Below the pieces are notes generated by a model that searched no databases, was not told the origin of the DNA, and saw only the letters and a list, made by a program, of their open reading frames with translations. Positions 11,773 to 19,494 of a DNA stretch of 64,000 nucleotides are shown one piece after another; position 1 is the stretch's first letter; each line of letters starts with the position of its first letter. The stretch spans positions 1-64,000 of the forward strand of contig NZ_CP021138.1 in NCBI RefSeq assembly GCF_002162035.1, read 5' to 3'. A program made the position numbers and the translations under genes. This DNA is from Sulfuriferula sp. AH1 (GTDB taxonomy: Bacteria > Pseudomonadota > Gammaproteobacteria > Burkholderiales > Sulfuriferulaceae).

Positions 11773-11788
11773 TGTAGCCTTTACGACA
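11773..11788. promoter_or_regulatory. NifA-type upstream activator site in the divergent spacer
   Basis: TGTAGCCTTTACGACA is an exact TGT-N10-ACA match. It lies about 85 bases upstream of the rightward -24 element and about 90 bases upstream of the leftward one, so a single palindromic site could serve both directions. A 6-bp inverted repeat (GTTGCA, TGCAAC) lies nearby at 11815-11830. Confidence 0.65.
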
Positions 11789-11873
11789 AAACATACAGGA
11801 TAGATGCGGCAATTGTTGCATCGTTGCAACGCGTAGACCGCCATTCTCCGCCATGCATGGGATCTGCCGTTAA

Positions 11874-11889
11874 TGGCATGGTTTATGCT
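11874..11889 (+). promoter_or_regulatory. Predicted sigma-54 promoter for the 99-residue protein gene
   Basis: TGGCATGGTTTATGCT matches the -24/-12 consensus with exact GG-N10-GC spacing. The -12 element is 45 bases before the ATG at 11934, and AGGAG at 11922-11926 provides a ribosome site. Confidence 0.7.
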
Positions 11890-11933
11890 GTTGCGCCAGG
11901 CATGCATACGCATGTTGACCCTAGGAGATTAAA

Positions 11934-12233
11934 ATGCAAGCCACTCTTGAAAAACCAGCAATGATCCGTATCGAAGGCCAGGACGCCTGGATTGCCTCGC
12001 CGGAAAGTATAGACAGCGGAATTGTCGCTGCCACCATCGTCTTTGCCCGCCACGGCGTTGATCCGCAGGATTGCGCAAAGGCCAGCGAAAAACTGTTCCG
12101 CGGCGTCGAATTACTCAGCGAACGGGAAGCGCTGCTGTGCCTGATCTGGGATGAAGCCGATTACGCGGCATTCCACGCCATCACGGTAGGCTGGTTAAGC
12201 CGGGATATCGACATCCAGATCGTCGTACGCTGA
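11934..12233 (+). CDS. Unknown 99-residue protein under a predicted NifA/sigma-54 promoter
   Basis: No family recognised. The protein starts MQATLEKPAMIRIEGQDAW, has a central helical part (EKLFRGVELLSEREALLC) and ends with DIDIQIVVR; it is soluble and mildly acidic. The start is supported by a good Shine-Dalgarno sequence AGGAG eight bases upstream. It stands alone, divergent from the amine oxidase operon, sharing the TGT-N10-ACA site. Co-regulation with nitrogen fixation is inferred from the promoter only. Confidence 0.75.
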   Translation: MQATLEKPAMIRIEGQDAWIASPESIDSGIVAATIVFARHGVDPQDCAKASEKLFRGVELLSEREALLCLIWDEADYAAFHAITVGWLSRDIDIQIVVR

Positions 12234-12357
12234 ACGCAGCACTATGTCGGCATGAAGTCGGCAGGCACGCCTTCGGCCAGTTAAACATCGCCGGAAATGG
12301 GCACCGGACACATATGCGCTATATACTTTGCATATAGGCTGAAGCTGGAGATGTACG

Positions 12358-13611
12358 ATGCATGTCGTTATCCTTGGGAGCGGAGTAGTCGGTGTAACCA
12401 GTGCTTATTATCTGGCTCGCGCCGGGTTTCAGGTAACGGTTATCGACCGTCAGCCGGGCCCGGGGCTGGAGACCAGTTTCGCCAACGCAGGACAGATTTC
12501 ACCGGGCTATTCGACCCCCTGGGCTGCGCCGGGAATTCCCCTGAAAGCGCTTAAATGGCTGACCCAGCGCCATGCACCGTTGTCTATCCGTCCCGACGGC
12601 TCGTTGTGGCAACTGCAATGGATGGGCCAGTTGCTGCAGAATTGCACGCTCAGTCGCTACCTCGTCAACAAGGAACGCATGGTGCGGCTGGCCGAATACA
12701 GCCGCGATTGCTTGCACGACCTGTGCATGCAAACCGGCATCACCTACGAAGAACGCAGGCTAGGGACACTGCAGGTTTTCCGTACCCGGCAACAACTGGA
12801 CGCAGCGAGCAAGGATATCGTTGTGCTCGAACGCCAGGGCGTACCCTACCAGTTGCTGAACCCGAACGACTGTGCGAGGGTGGAACCGGCACTGGCTGCG
12901 GTCAGCCACAAACTCACCGGCGGACTGCATCTGCCCGGCGACGAAACCGGCGACTGCATGCTGTTTACCAGCCGGCTGGCGGAAGCAGCACAAGCGCTGG
13001 GCGTGAACTTCCGCTACAACCTGCCGATCACCGGCCTGATTAGCGAGCATGGCCGTATTGCCGGCATAACGGCGGGGGCCGAACACATAACCGGCGATCA
13101 TTACGTAGTCGCGCTGGGCAGCTATTCGCGCAACCTGTTGCGGCAAGTCGGCCTGGACATCCCGGTCTACCCTGTCAAAGGCTATTCGCTGACCGCCTCG
13201 GTCACCGCCGCGCCCGCCGCGCCTGTTTCCACCGTGCTGGACGAAACCTACAAAATCGCCATCACCCGTTTCGACCAGCGTATCCGCATCGGCGGCATGG
13301 CCGAACTGGCCGGCTTCAACCTGACCCTCAACCCTCGACGTCGGCGCACGCTGGAGATGGTGATGCACGACCTGTTCCCGCACGGCGGCGACATACCCGA
13401 AGCGACGTTCTGGACCGGGCTGCGCCCGATGACGCCGGACGGCACGCCCATCATCGGCGCTACCCGCCACCCCAACCTGTGGCTCAACACCGGCCACGGC
13501 ACCCTGGGCTGGACCATGGCGTGCGGCTCGGCGCAGATACTTGCCGATCTGATCGCACGGCGCGACCCGTCGATCCGTGTGGACGATCTGGGTATCGGAC
13601 GTTATGGCTGA
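12358..13611 (+). CDS. dadA: D-amino acid dehydrogenase
   Basis: FAD flavoprotein that oxidises D-amino acids to 2-oxo acids, passing electrons to the respiratory chain at the inner membrane. The 417 residues match the family length. The N-terminal dinucleotide motif [16 protein letters not shown] (5-20) is followed by [13 protein letters not shown] near 41, a DadA signature. The C-terminal part includes [17 protein letters not shown] and [16 protein letters not shown] near 375. It is a single gene between the 99-aa gene and the DsrE-like gene, and does not look part of the nif regulon. Confidence 0.94.
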   Translation: MHVVILGSGVVGVTSAYYLARAGFQVTVIDRQPGPGLETSFANAGQISPGYSTPWAAPGIPLKALKWLTQRHAPLSIRPDGSLWQLQWMGQLLQNCTLSRYLVNKERMVRLAEYSRDCLHDLCMQTGITYEERRLGTLQVFRTRQQLDAASKDIVVLERQGVPYQLLNPNDCARVEPALAAVSHKLTGGLHLPGDETGDCMLFTSRLAEAAQALGVNFRYNLPITGLISEHGRIAGITAGAEHITGDHYVVALGSYSRNLLRQVGLDIPVYPVKGYSLTASVTAAPAAPVSTVLDETYKIAITRFDQRIRIGGMAELAGFNLTLNPRRRRTLEMVMHDLFPHGGDIPEATFWTGLRPMTPDGTPIIGATRHPNLWLNTGHGTLGWTMACGSAQILADLIARRDPSIRVDDLGIGRYG

Positions 13612-13687
13612 GCACGCAGCCACCATAAATTTCAGGTTTTAGCCAAGCCGCCCTGCCAAATCACGACAGATTTATTCCGCAATAACA

Positions 13688-14308
13688 TTAAATATATAAA
13701 CAAATATCCGCTTTGGCAGCTAATGGGAGAAAGCTGGCTGCACCTACCCATTCAGCCACTTCCGGCACAAAATCAGTTTTCTCGTATCCGAATAAATCAA
13801 CCGTCATCTGGCATGCCACCAGTTTTACCTCGGCTTCAATACAGGCTGAACGCAATTCTTCAATACTCGCAACGCCTTTTTGCTTCAAGGTGCTGTTGAA
13901 CATGGATTTGGCCATCATCTCGAATCCAGGGACGTTCCCCATCACTGCATTTGGAATTTTCCAGTCGATTCCACGGAACCAGTCCGGTCCTATGGGCATT
14001 TTCATGGGCATGGCCGGGTTCCCCAGCGGGGAAACGCCTAACCGCAAATCTTTCTTTAACAATTCCAAACCGTAGAAACTGAAAAATATAGACACTTCCC
14101 AGCCTAATGCTGAGGCAGTGGACGCCAGGATAAAAGGCGGGTATGCCCAATCCAGCGTACCTTTGGTTGCGATGAGTGCCAAGGTATGGGTTTTAGTCTC
14201 GGCACGAACATTGGTCTCCTTTTCAAATTCTTCCTTGAACCACTGATTAAATCTGTTCCGCTCAAACTGAGCGGTTTCGTTTGCAATAGCTAATGATGTG
14301 ATATTCAT
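13688..14308 (-). CDS. DsrE/DsrF/DrsH-like family protein (DsrE2 type)
   Basis: 206-residue member of the DsrE-like sulfur-transfer superfamily. It includes LALIATKGTLDWAYPPFILASTA near residue 45 and the motif KLVACQMTVDLFG near 165, whose cysteine is the expected persulfide carrier. Such proteins work with rhodanese and TusA in sulfur oxidation or sulfur relay. I took the start MNITSLAIANET at 14308; an in-frame upstream start adds 26 unlike residues. The gene is divergent from the truncated LysR gene, but neighbouring tusA or rhd genes are absent here. Confidence 0.8.
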   Translation of the reverse strand: MNITSLAIANETAQFERNRFNQWFKEEFEKETNVRAETKTHTLALIATKGTLDWAYPPFILASTASALGWEVSIFFSFYGLELLKKDLRLGVSPLGNPAMPMKMPIGPDWFRGIDWKIPNAVMGNVPGFEMMAKSMFNSTLKQKGVASIEELRSACIEAEVKLVACQMTVDLFGYEKTDFVPEVAEWVGAASFLPLAAKADICLYI

Positions 14309-14439
14309 AATATGCACCTTTCTGATTGGATTGCGCCAAAGCCATGCATGCTGATTGGCAGAAACGTCATCATCCACTATTAACAAAAACTTGATAATTG
14401 ATTATATAATTGATTCACTTTCTCTTTTTTGTTAAATAT

Positions 14440-14730
14440 ATGCTGGTTGAAAATATTACTGATCTGCTTATTTTTGTTGCCGTGGTGAAAGCCGGGAGCT
14501 TGTCCGCTGCGGGGCGAGAGCTTGGATTTTCCAGCGCCGTGGTAAGCAAGCGATTACAACGCCTTGAAGAACAGCTGGGCGTTCGGCTGCTTAACCGCTC
14601 TACCAGACAACTGTGCACTACGGAAGAAGGGCGGCATTATCACGATTATTGTGTACGTGTGCTGGCCGAGCTGGATGAGGCGGAAACCCTGATAACGAGT
14701 GGGCATAGCCAACCTAAAGGTACTTTCTAA
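14440..14730 (+). pseudogene. Truncated LysR-family regulator (DNA-binding domain only)
   Basis: Encodes about 96 residues: the LysR helix-turn-helix (FVAVVKAGSLSAAGRELG, then SSAVVSKRLQRLEEQLG) and the linker helix, ending after SGHSQPKGTF at a TAA. Full LysR proteins have about 300 residues, so the whole effector-binding domain is missing. The cut falls about 25 bases before the hairpin that closes the nif operon, suggesting that arrival or rearrangement of that operon removed the rest. The fragment might still bind DNA, but loss of function is more likely. Confidence 0.8.
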
Positions 14731-14753
14731 GAATTTCCACTTTGCCCAAATCA

Positions 14754-14779
14754 ACGGCTACCGGCTTGCCGGTAGCCGT
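14754..14779 (-). terminator. Strong hairpin at the end of the nifB operon
   Basis: ACGGCTACCGG and CCGGTAGCCGT form an 11-bp perfect stem around the loop CTTG, just after the last gene of the leftward nif operon. No long T-run follows on either strand, so it may also stabilise the mRNA end. Confidence 0.6.
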
Positions 14780-14787
14780 AACTTGGC

Positions 14788-15084
14788 TTAAACGAAACTG
14801 AGCAATTCCACCGTCACGTTTTCAGTGCCAAGTAATGCCTGACAAGCCAGGCGCGAACTGGAACTGACGCCGACGATGCTGTCGAGTTTTTCGTTTTCCA
14901 GACGCTGGGTTTTGGACAAGGTTTTACGGCCTTCCTTGACATAGATGTGGCATGAACCGCATTCGGCTTTGCCTTCACATTTATGTGCTATCGATTCGCC
15001 GGCTGCAAGAATAGCGGCAAGCAGGCTTTTACCGGCTTCGACTTCTACGATTTTTCCGCTGGGTTGTATGGTTAACATGGGCAT
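14788..15084 (-). CDS. Plant-type [2Fe-2S] ferredoxin of the nif operon
   Basis: Small electron carrier of 98 residues. The cluster ligands follow C36-X5-C42-X2-C45 with a fourth cysteine at C81 in RLACQALL. It lies last in the nifB operon, 28 bases after the SIR2-like gene, so it is probably expressed with nitrogen-fixation genes and may donate electrons to a nif maturation step or to nitrogenase reductase. The start could be the third codon (MLTIQPSG) rather than the first. Confidence 0.9.
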   Translation of the reverse strand: MPMLTIQPSGKIVEVEAGKSLLAAILAAGESIAHKCEGKAECGSCHIYVKEGRKTLSKTQRLENEKLDSIVGVSSSSRLACQALLGTENVTVELLSFV

Positions 15085-15112
15085 GATTTGAACTCCTGAT
15101 TTAGATTGTAAA

Positions 15113-15964
15113 TTACGAATGCACTTCCAGCTTTTCGCCGGTTAACAACGCGACGAATTGCTGCAGCGGCATATCTATGTGCTGAATATTTTGCTCTTCG
15201 AGAAAGCGCAGTTCGTTACGGGTCAGTTCGCCCGGCAATACTGCCCAGTGGTGATCCGACGAACGCTTCATCACCTGACGGGCGAAAGTGCGCTGCAGCT
15301 GGTCGTTGAAACGGCAGCCGAGGAACAGAAAATGCCGGCCGGTGCGGGTTTCCTGCACCTTGGGCGGAATCGGCGTCTGGATGTCGATCTCGGTAAGCAC
15401 TTCGACGTAATCGGTATCGGACACCAGGAAATTGGCCGCCGGACGTGCGCCGCCTATCGGTTTGTAGAGCATGGTGTTCCAGGCGGCGGCATTGTCTTCG
15501 ATAGTCGGCACGCCTAATGCATCGTAATATCCGGTCCAGGTGCCGAAATGTTCCGACTGCGACAAGCCTTGTACCTGCCCCCAGTCGCTACGCCCGGCCA
15601 GCGCATTTTGCGATGCGTCGTCGTACCAGGCATCAACCCACAGCGGCAGATTGGTCAACGAGGCAATGTAGGTATGCAGCGGCGACGGCGTCATCTTGGG
15701 CGCAAACGCCTCACCCATGTAAGTGGTAAGGGTTTTGCGGTGCTTGAAGTTCTCGATGAATTGCGCCGCTGCCGTCAGCCGGTTGCGGATCTTGTGGGGT
15801 ACGGTGACTTTGGATGTCAGTATCGCTGCCAGTGCCTCGGGGGCGGATGGCACCGGTGCACCGCCGGGAATCAGATCGAGTACGCCGGGCCCGAAATAAG
15901 GGATAACGCGACCGCCGACCAGGCCGTCGGTCAATTGCGGGGGGAGTGTCGTTTGTATGGTCAT
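15113..15964 (-). CDS. SIR2-like domain protein in the nif operon
   Basis: 283-residue protein resembling the SIR2-like NAD-binding family. The start region GGRVIPYFGPGVLDLI corresponds to the nucleotide-binding loop. An SDTDYVEVLTEI segment near 195 and RHFLFLGCRFNDQLQRTFARQ near 222 resemble the D-Y and FLG-S-D elements of SIR2-like proteins. Such domains usually act as NAD hydrolases or deacylases, often in defence systems. Here the gene sits inside the nif operon between the DegT-like gene and the ferredoxin gene, so a metabolic or regulatory task tied to nitrogenase is likelier. I chose ATG 15964, because an upstream in-frame start would overlap the DegT-like gene. Confidence 0.75.
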   Translation of the reverse strand: MTIQTTLPPQLTDGLVGGRVIPYFGPGVLDLIPGGAPVPSAPEALAAILTSKVTVPHKIRNRLTAAAQFIENFKHRKTLTTYMGEAFAPKMTPSPLHTYIASLTNLPLWVDAWYDDASQNALAGRSDWGQVQGLSQSEHFGTWTGYYDALGVPTIEDNAAAWNTMLYKPIGGARPAANFLVSDTDYVEVLTEIDIQTPIPPKVQETRTGRHFLFLGCRFNDQLQRTFARQVMKRSSDHHWAVLPGELTRNELRFLEEQNIQHIDMPLQQFVALLTGEKLEVHS

Positions 15965-15992
15965 GTCTAAATCCTCGATTGCTGATGGGGCT

Positions 15993-17141
15993 TCAGTAAA
16001 TCGCCGCTCCGGCACCAACGTTGATTGATGAGTCCTTGGTGGTAGTGACGATAAAATGCACCGTGTCGCTGTCCAGATGGGCATGGAACGGCAGCGCCAG
16101 CGAACGGTCTGCTACTTTTTCGGTGACGAACAGATCGCCTTTCCTGTGTCCCAGCATGCTGTAAAAATACTGCAAATGCAGCGGGTTGCAGTAAGCCAGC
16201 ACTTCGACCTGCTCAGTAGCGAGATCGTCGACTATCTGGTTGCGCCCGCTGCGCGTGAAGCGGGTGCCAAGGTGAACGACAAAGCTCATCCAATGCACTT
16301 CATCCACTTCGGGTGCGACATAGGACGGCTTGATGCCTTCAAACGCAAGGATGTGTTCCTCGTAAAAGCTTTCGACCCGCTTGCGCCGTGCCAGGATTTC
16401 ATCCAGCCGGTCGAGTTGCGCCAGACCGAGCGCCGCTGTCATATCACTGATGGAGGCCTGAAACGGCACCCGACTGGCAATGGCGATGGAGAAGCGTTCG
16501 TCCAGACCGCGGCTGCGGTGGTAGCGTAACTCACTGGCGAGGTCGTGATCGTCAGTCACGATCATCGCGCCCTCGCCGCAACACAGCGCCGAGGGCTGGG
16601 AAAAATCGAATATCGCCACATCGCCGAAAGTGCCGACCAGCTGACCTTTATATTGCGAACCGATGGCCTCGGTAGAATCTTCGATCAGCTTGATACCGTG
16701 CACATCGGCCAGTGCGCGAAACGGCTCCCATGCTGCCGGGTGACCGTTGGTATTGCCGGCCACGATAGCGCGAGTTTGCGGCGTGATTTTGGCTGCGGCC
16801 TTCTCTACCGACAACGTACCCGACCAGTAGTCGATATCGGCAAATACCGGCGAGGCCCCGACCAGCACGATGGCATGCACAATCTGATGCCAGGAGTAAG
16901 CGCTGGCTATCACTTCGTCGCCAGGGCCAATGCCCATTGCTCGCAGGCTGACCATCAAGCCTATGGTGCCGCTGGATACCGCAACGGCATAACTGCGCCC
17001 CAGGCTTTCGGCAAAGGCATCTTCAAATTTTTCCACCACCGGCCCCGCAGACAGGCGCGAGGATTTCAGCACATTGGCGACAGCAGCCAGTTCATGCGTG
17101 CTGATATCGGGGTCGGTTAACGGAATCCAGTCGTCTTCCAT
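15993..17141 (-). CDS. DegT/DnrJ/EryC1/StrS-like protein lacking the PLP lysine
   Basis: 382-residue fold-type I protein of the DegT sugar-aminotransferase family: VSSGTIGLMVSLRAMGIGPGDEVI near 55 split over two motifs, then HGIKLIEDSTEAIGSQYKG near 148 and FSQPSALCCGEGAMIVT near 180. In active members the last block reads with a lysine that forms the Schiff base with pyridoxal phosphate. Here the aligned position is Ser184, with Ala185 where Asn is usual. Ordinary transamination therefore seems impossible unless another residue substitutes. It is part of the nif operon, 21 bases after the 90-aa gene. Function is unknown. Confidence 0.82.
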   Translation of the reverse strand: MEDDWIPLTDPDISTHELAAVANVLKSSRLSAGPVVEKFEDAFAESLGRSYAVAVSSGTIGLMVSLRAMGIGPGDEVIASAYSWHQIVHAIVLVGASPVFADIDYWSGTLSVEKAAAKITPQTRAIVAGNTNGHPAAWEPFRALADVHGIKLIEDSTEAIGSQYKGQLVGTFGDVAIFDFSQPSALCCGEGAMIVTDDHDLASELRYHRSRGLDERFSIAIASRVPFQASISDMTAALGLAQLDRLDEILARRKRVESFYEEHILAFEGIKPSYVAPEVDEVHWMSFVVHLGTRFTRSGRNQIVDDLATEQVEVLAYCNPLHLQYFYSMLGHRKGDLFVTEKVADRSLALPFHAHLDSDTVHFIVTTTKDSSINVGAGAAIY

Positions 17142-17162
17142 GATTGCTTTCTGTCAGCTTGA

Positions 17163-17435
17163 TTAGCTGCGCGCGGCGAGTATCACGCCGGTCGCGACAG
17201 CAGGTTCGTCGATAATGCGCCAGCAATGGCTGCTGGTATCGACCAGGAATACGTCGTAATCACCGACGCAGCGGAACGGAGCTTCATCGCGCATGTCGTC
17301 AGCCGAACAGCGCGATACCGACAGCTCCGGAAAACCGGCGCGCACTGCCGGCACGGGGTTTTCCCCGCTCGGCAATGCCACCAGCATGCCGGTCAGGTTT
17401 TCAACTTGTTCGAGCGAGATAGCCATGTCAGTCAT
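17163..17435 (-). CDS. Small nif-operon protein, possibly DUF6129-like
   Basis: 90-residue soluble protein: MTDMAISLEQVENLTGML, a central FPELSVSRCSADDM and a C-terminal YDVFLVDTSSHCWRIIDEP followed by ATGVILAARS. The pattern resembles small uncharacterised proteins placed next to nifT and nifZ in other diazotrophs (DUF6129 by memory, not checked). The start overlaps the nifT stop by eight bases. It may be an accessory factor for nitrogenase assembly, but nothing in the sequence shows the mechanism. Confidence 0.65.
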   Translation of the reverse strand: MTDMAISLEQVENLTGMLVALPSGENPVPAVRAGFPELSVSRCSADDMRDEAPFRCVGDYDVFLVDTSSHCWRIIDEPAVATGVILAARS

Positions 17436-17643
17436 TCACTTTGCGTGCATCAACAGTAATCGGCAATCGGGTATCCGCCGCCATTTCCGGCAGCTCCAGT
17501 TGCCAGCCATTCGCCAGCGTAATCATGCCACCCCACATATCCGGTTTTTCCATTATGGAAATCGGCTCTTCCAGATCCTTCTTGGGGACGTAGGCGGATA
17601 ACTCGCCTGCTGCATTCTTGCGGATCATGATTTTCATGTTCAA
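17428..17643 (-). CDS. nifT: Nitrogen fixation protein NifT (FixU)
   Basis: 71-residue protein with the strongly conserved core ELSAYVPKKDLEEPI, then WGGMITLANGWQLELPEM and the tail TRLPITVDARKV, which identifies NifT/FixU. The family is expressed with nif genes but has no firmly established biochemical role, and mutants often have mild phenotypes. It lies 25 bases after nifS and overlaps the next small gene. NifT more often follows nifHDK, so its place in a nifB operon is a variation. Confidence 0.95.
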   Translation of the reverse strand: MNMKIMIRKNAAGELSAYVPKKDLEEPISIMEKPDMWGGMITLANGWQLELPEMAADTRLPITVDARKVND

Positions 17644-17668
17644 ATTCCAGTAAAGTTAAATTGTTACG

Positions 17669-18820
17669 TTACGCGACCATTCCGGCCAGCGGTCGCACGA
17701 TGTCCGGCAAAACCTTGAGGATGCGGTCTACCTCAAGCACGGTGTTGTAACGGCTCAGCGAAAACCGCACCGCAGCCAGTGCTTTGGCCCGCGATTGCCC
17801 CATCGCCAATAAAACATGTGATGGCTCGGTGCCGCCCGCAGTACACGCCGAGCCGCTGGAGGCGCAGATGCCCGCCTTGTCGAGCCGGTCCAGCGTGATC
17901 TCGGCATCGATTTCGCCGAAACCGATATTGCTGGTATTCGCCAGACGCTGCGCGCCGCTGCCGTTGACGCTGGCAAAGGGCAGTTGCTGCAACAGCCCCT
18001 GTTCCAGCCGGTTGCGCAATGCAGCCACATAAGCGCTATCGGACGCCATGTGTGCCAGCGCGAGTTCGGCAGCCACGCCCAACCCGGCAATCGCTGCGAC
18101 ATTCTCGGTGCCGCCGCGCCGGCCGCGTTCCTGATGCCCCCATAACAGCGGCGGCAACTTGCAGCCCTTACGCATAAAAAGCACACCGATGCCCTTGGCT
18201 GCATGCAATTTGTGACCCGACAATGACAGCAAATCCGCCGGCACGTAGCGCATATCCACAGGCATGCGGCCGACCGCCTGCACTGCATCGGTGTGAAAAA
18301 GTACACCATGAGCGGCAGTCATCGCCGCCGCCTCGGCCACCGGTAACACTGCGCCGGTTTCGTTATTCGCCCACATCATGCTGACCAGTGCGGTGTGTGG
18401 TGTGATCGCTGCCTGCAGTGCGGCCAGATTAGGCAGGCCATCACTGTCAACCGGGAGCTCGGTTACTGCCACCCCCTGCCCCGCCAGCCTTGCCAGCAAC
18501 AAGCGCGTGGCAGGATGCTCAACCGCCGTCGTCACCACATGGCGCCGCGACGCATCCCGGCCCAACGCGCCGAGTATCGCCAGATGATTACTTTCGGTAG
18601 CACTGCTGGTAAACACAATTTCTGCCGGTGATGCGCCGAGCAGCGCAGCCACCTTGCTGCGCGCGTCCATCACCATCTGCTTTGCCAGCGCCCCGACACG
18701 ATGCAGGCTGGACGGGTTGCCGTAACACTCGGCCAGGCACGCTGTCATCGCCGCCAGCACCTCCGGCGCGAGCGCTGTGGTCGCGTTGCTATCAACATAG
18801 ATCGGGGCGGCGCTGCTCAT
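17669..18820 (-). CDS. nifS: Cysteine desulfurase NifS
   Basis: PLP enzyme that takes sulfur from cysteine for nitrogenase Fe-S clusters. The 383-residue protein starts MSSAAPIYVDSNATTAL and has the PLP-lysine motif LSLSGHKLHAAKGIG near 200 and the catalytic cysteine in ASSGSACTAGGTEPSHVLLA near 325, typical of NifS-type class I desulfurases. The chosen ATG at 18820 overlaps the upstream DUF3024-like stop as ATGA; a longer reading would run into that gene. The genome also has an IscS-type enzyme at 30593, so two desulfurases serve the same cluster. Confidence 0.95.
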   Translation of the reverse strand: MSSAAPIYVDSNATTALAPEVLAAMTACLAECYGNPSSLHRVGALAKQMVMDARSKVAALLGASPAEIVFTSSATESNHLAILGALGRDASRRHVVTTAVEHPATRLLLARLAGQGVAVTELPVDSDGLPNLAALQAAITPHTALVSMMWANNETGAVLPVAEAAAMTAAHGVLFHTDAVQAVGRMPVDMRYVPADLLSLSGHKLHAAKGIGVLFMRKGCKLPPLLWGHQERGRRGGTENVAAIAGLGVAAELALAHMASDSAYVAALRNRLEQGLLQQLPFASVNGSGAQRLANTSNIGFGEIDAEITLDRLDKAGICASSGSACTAGGTEPSHVLLAMGQSRAKALAAVRFSLSRYNTVLEVDRILKVLPDIVRPLAGMVA

Positions 18821-19215
18821 TGCCAGAACACCCGTAACGGGTCCTCGTTCAGTTGCGAAATCAGCATGTGCAGCAGCGGCGATAGCGCGTACATTTTCCA
18901 GACGTCCTGCCCGTGATCCTTGTGATACAGCCGCCACAGCCCTTCCGGATGGGCATATTCCAGCCGGGCGATGTCTATCGTGCCGCCACTAACATCGATG
19001 TTGCGCGAACAGCACGGACTGACTATCCGGTAACCGCCGGCAACCGCCTGCACTTCCGGTTCGACATAACGGTAGCGCACACGTAACGCTAGCATGCGGG
19101 TTATGCGGCGCAGATCGAATTCGTTGGGATGCGGGTTGGCCGCATCAGACACGTGATAATTTGCCCTGGATACCTTTTTTGTCTTCGTATGCCTTGCCAC
19201 CTGTCGGTTACTCAT
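18817..19215 (-). CDS. DUF3024-like protein in the nif operon
   Basis: 132-residue protein of unknown function. A basic N-terminus (NRQVARHTKTKKVSR) precedes NEFDLRRITRML and RYRYVEPEVQAVAGGY. The C-terminal GLWRLYHKDHGQDVWKMY with the ending EDPLRVFWQ resembles DUF3024 proteins, which usually finish with a D-P-x-x-x-F-W motif. Two cysteines in SPCCSRNID could bind metal. It sits between nifZ and nifS, its stop overlapping the nifS start by four bases, implying coupling. The family match is from memory of the motif pattern. Confidence 0.65.
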   Translation of the reverse strand: MSNRQVARHTKTKKVSRANYHVSDAANPHPNEFDLRRITRMLALRVRYRYVEPEVQAVAGGYRIVSPCCSRNIDVSGGTIDIARLEYAHPEGLWRLYHKDHGQDVWKMYALSPLLHMLISQLNEDPLRVFWQ

Positions 19216-19231
19216 GACGACCTCCGCACCA

Positions 19232-19483
19232 TCAGGCGGGCAGAATTTCTTCTTCCATGCAGCCGACCACGCAACCGCTCCGCGCATCTTCTCCAAATTC
19301 CACCAGATAGATGGGGGTATCGGAATCAACGTGATGGCCGATTTGCACCACCTCCCCTATGCTGCCCTGGGCAACGAGCAACGCATTGGCTTCGCGTTCC
19401 GGATAAGAACCGTCATTAACCAGATCAATCCCGGCGACTACGCGCTGACCCCACTGAAATTTGGCTGCTCTGGGCTCTATCAT
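19232..19483 (-). CDS. nifZ: NifZ family protein (second copy)
   Basis: 83 residues with the NifZ pattern: FQWGQRVVAGIDLVNDGSYP, then GSIGEVVQIGHHVDSDTP and YLVEFGEDARSGCVVGCMEEE. NifZ acts as a chaperone in P-cluster maturation of the MoFe protein. It lies 11 bases after the other NifZ-like gene. Two adjacent NifZ-type genes of different length suggest duplication and divergence; this copy carries two cysteines near its C-terminus that the other lacks. Confidence 0.9.
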   Translation of the reverse strand: MIEPRAAKFQWGQRVVAGIDLVNDGSYPEREANALLVAQGSIGEVVQIGHHVDSDTPIYLVEFGEDARSGCVVGCMEEEILPA

Positions 19484-19494
19484 GATGTTCTCCC

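Noticed and set aside
11815-11830. GTTGCA/TGCAAC repeat as a terminator
   Set aside because: The stem is only six pairs, there is no T-run, and no gene ends there on either strand.
12264-12277. GG-N10-GC spacing upstream of dadA as a sigma-54 promoter
   Set aside because: The -12 side reads CGGCC rather than TTGCW and no activator site is near, so chance spacing is likelier.
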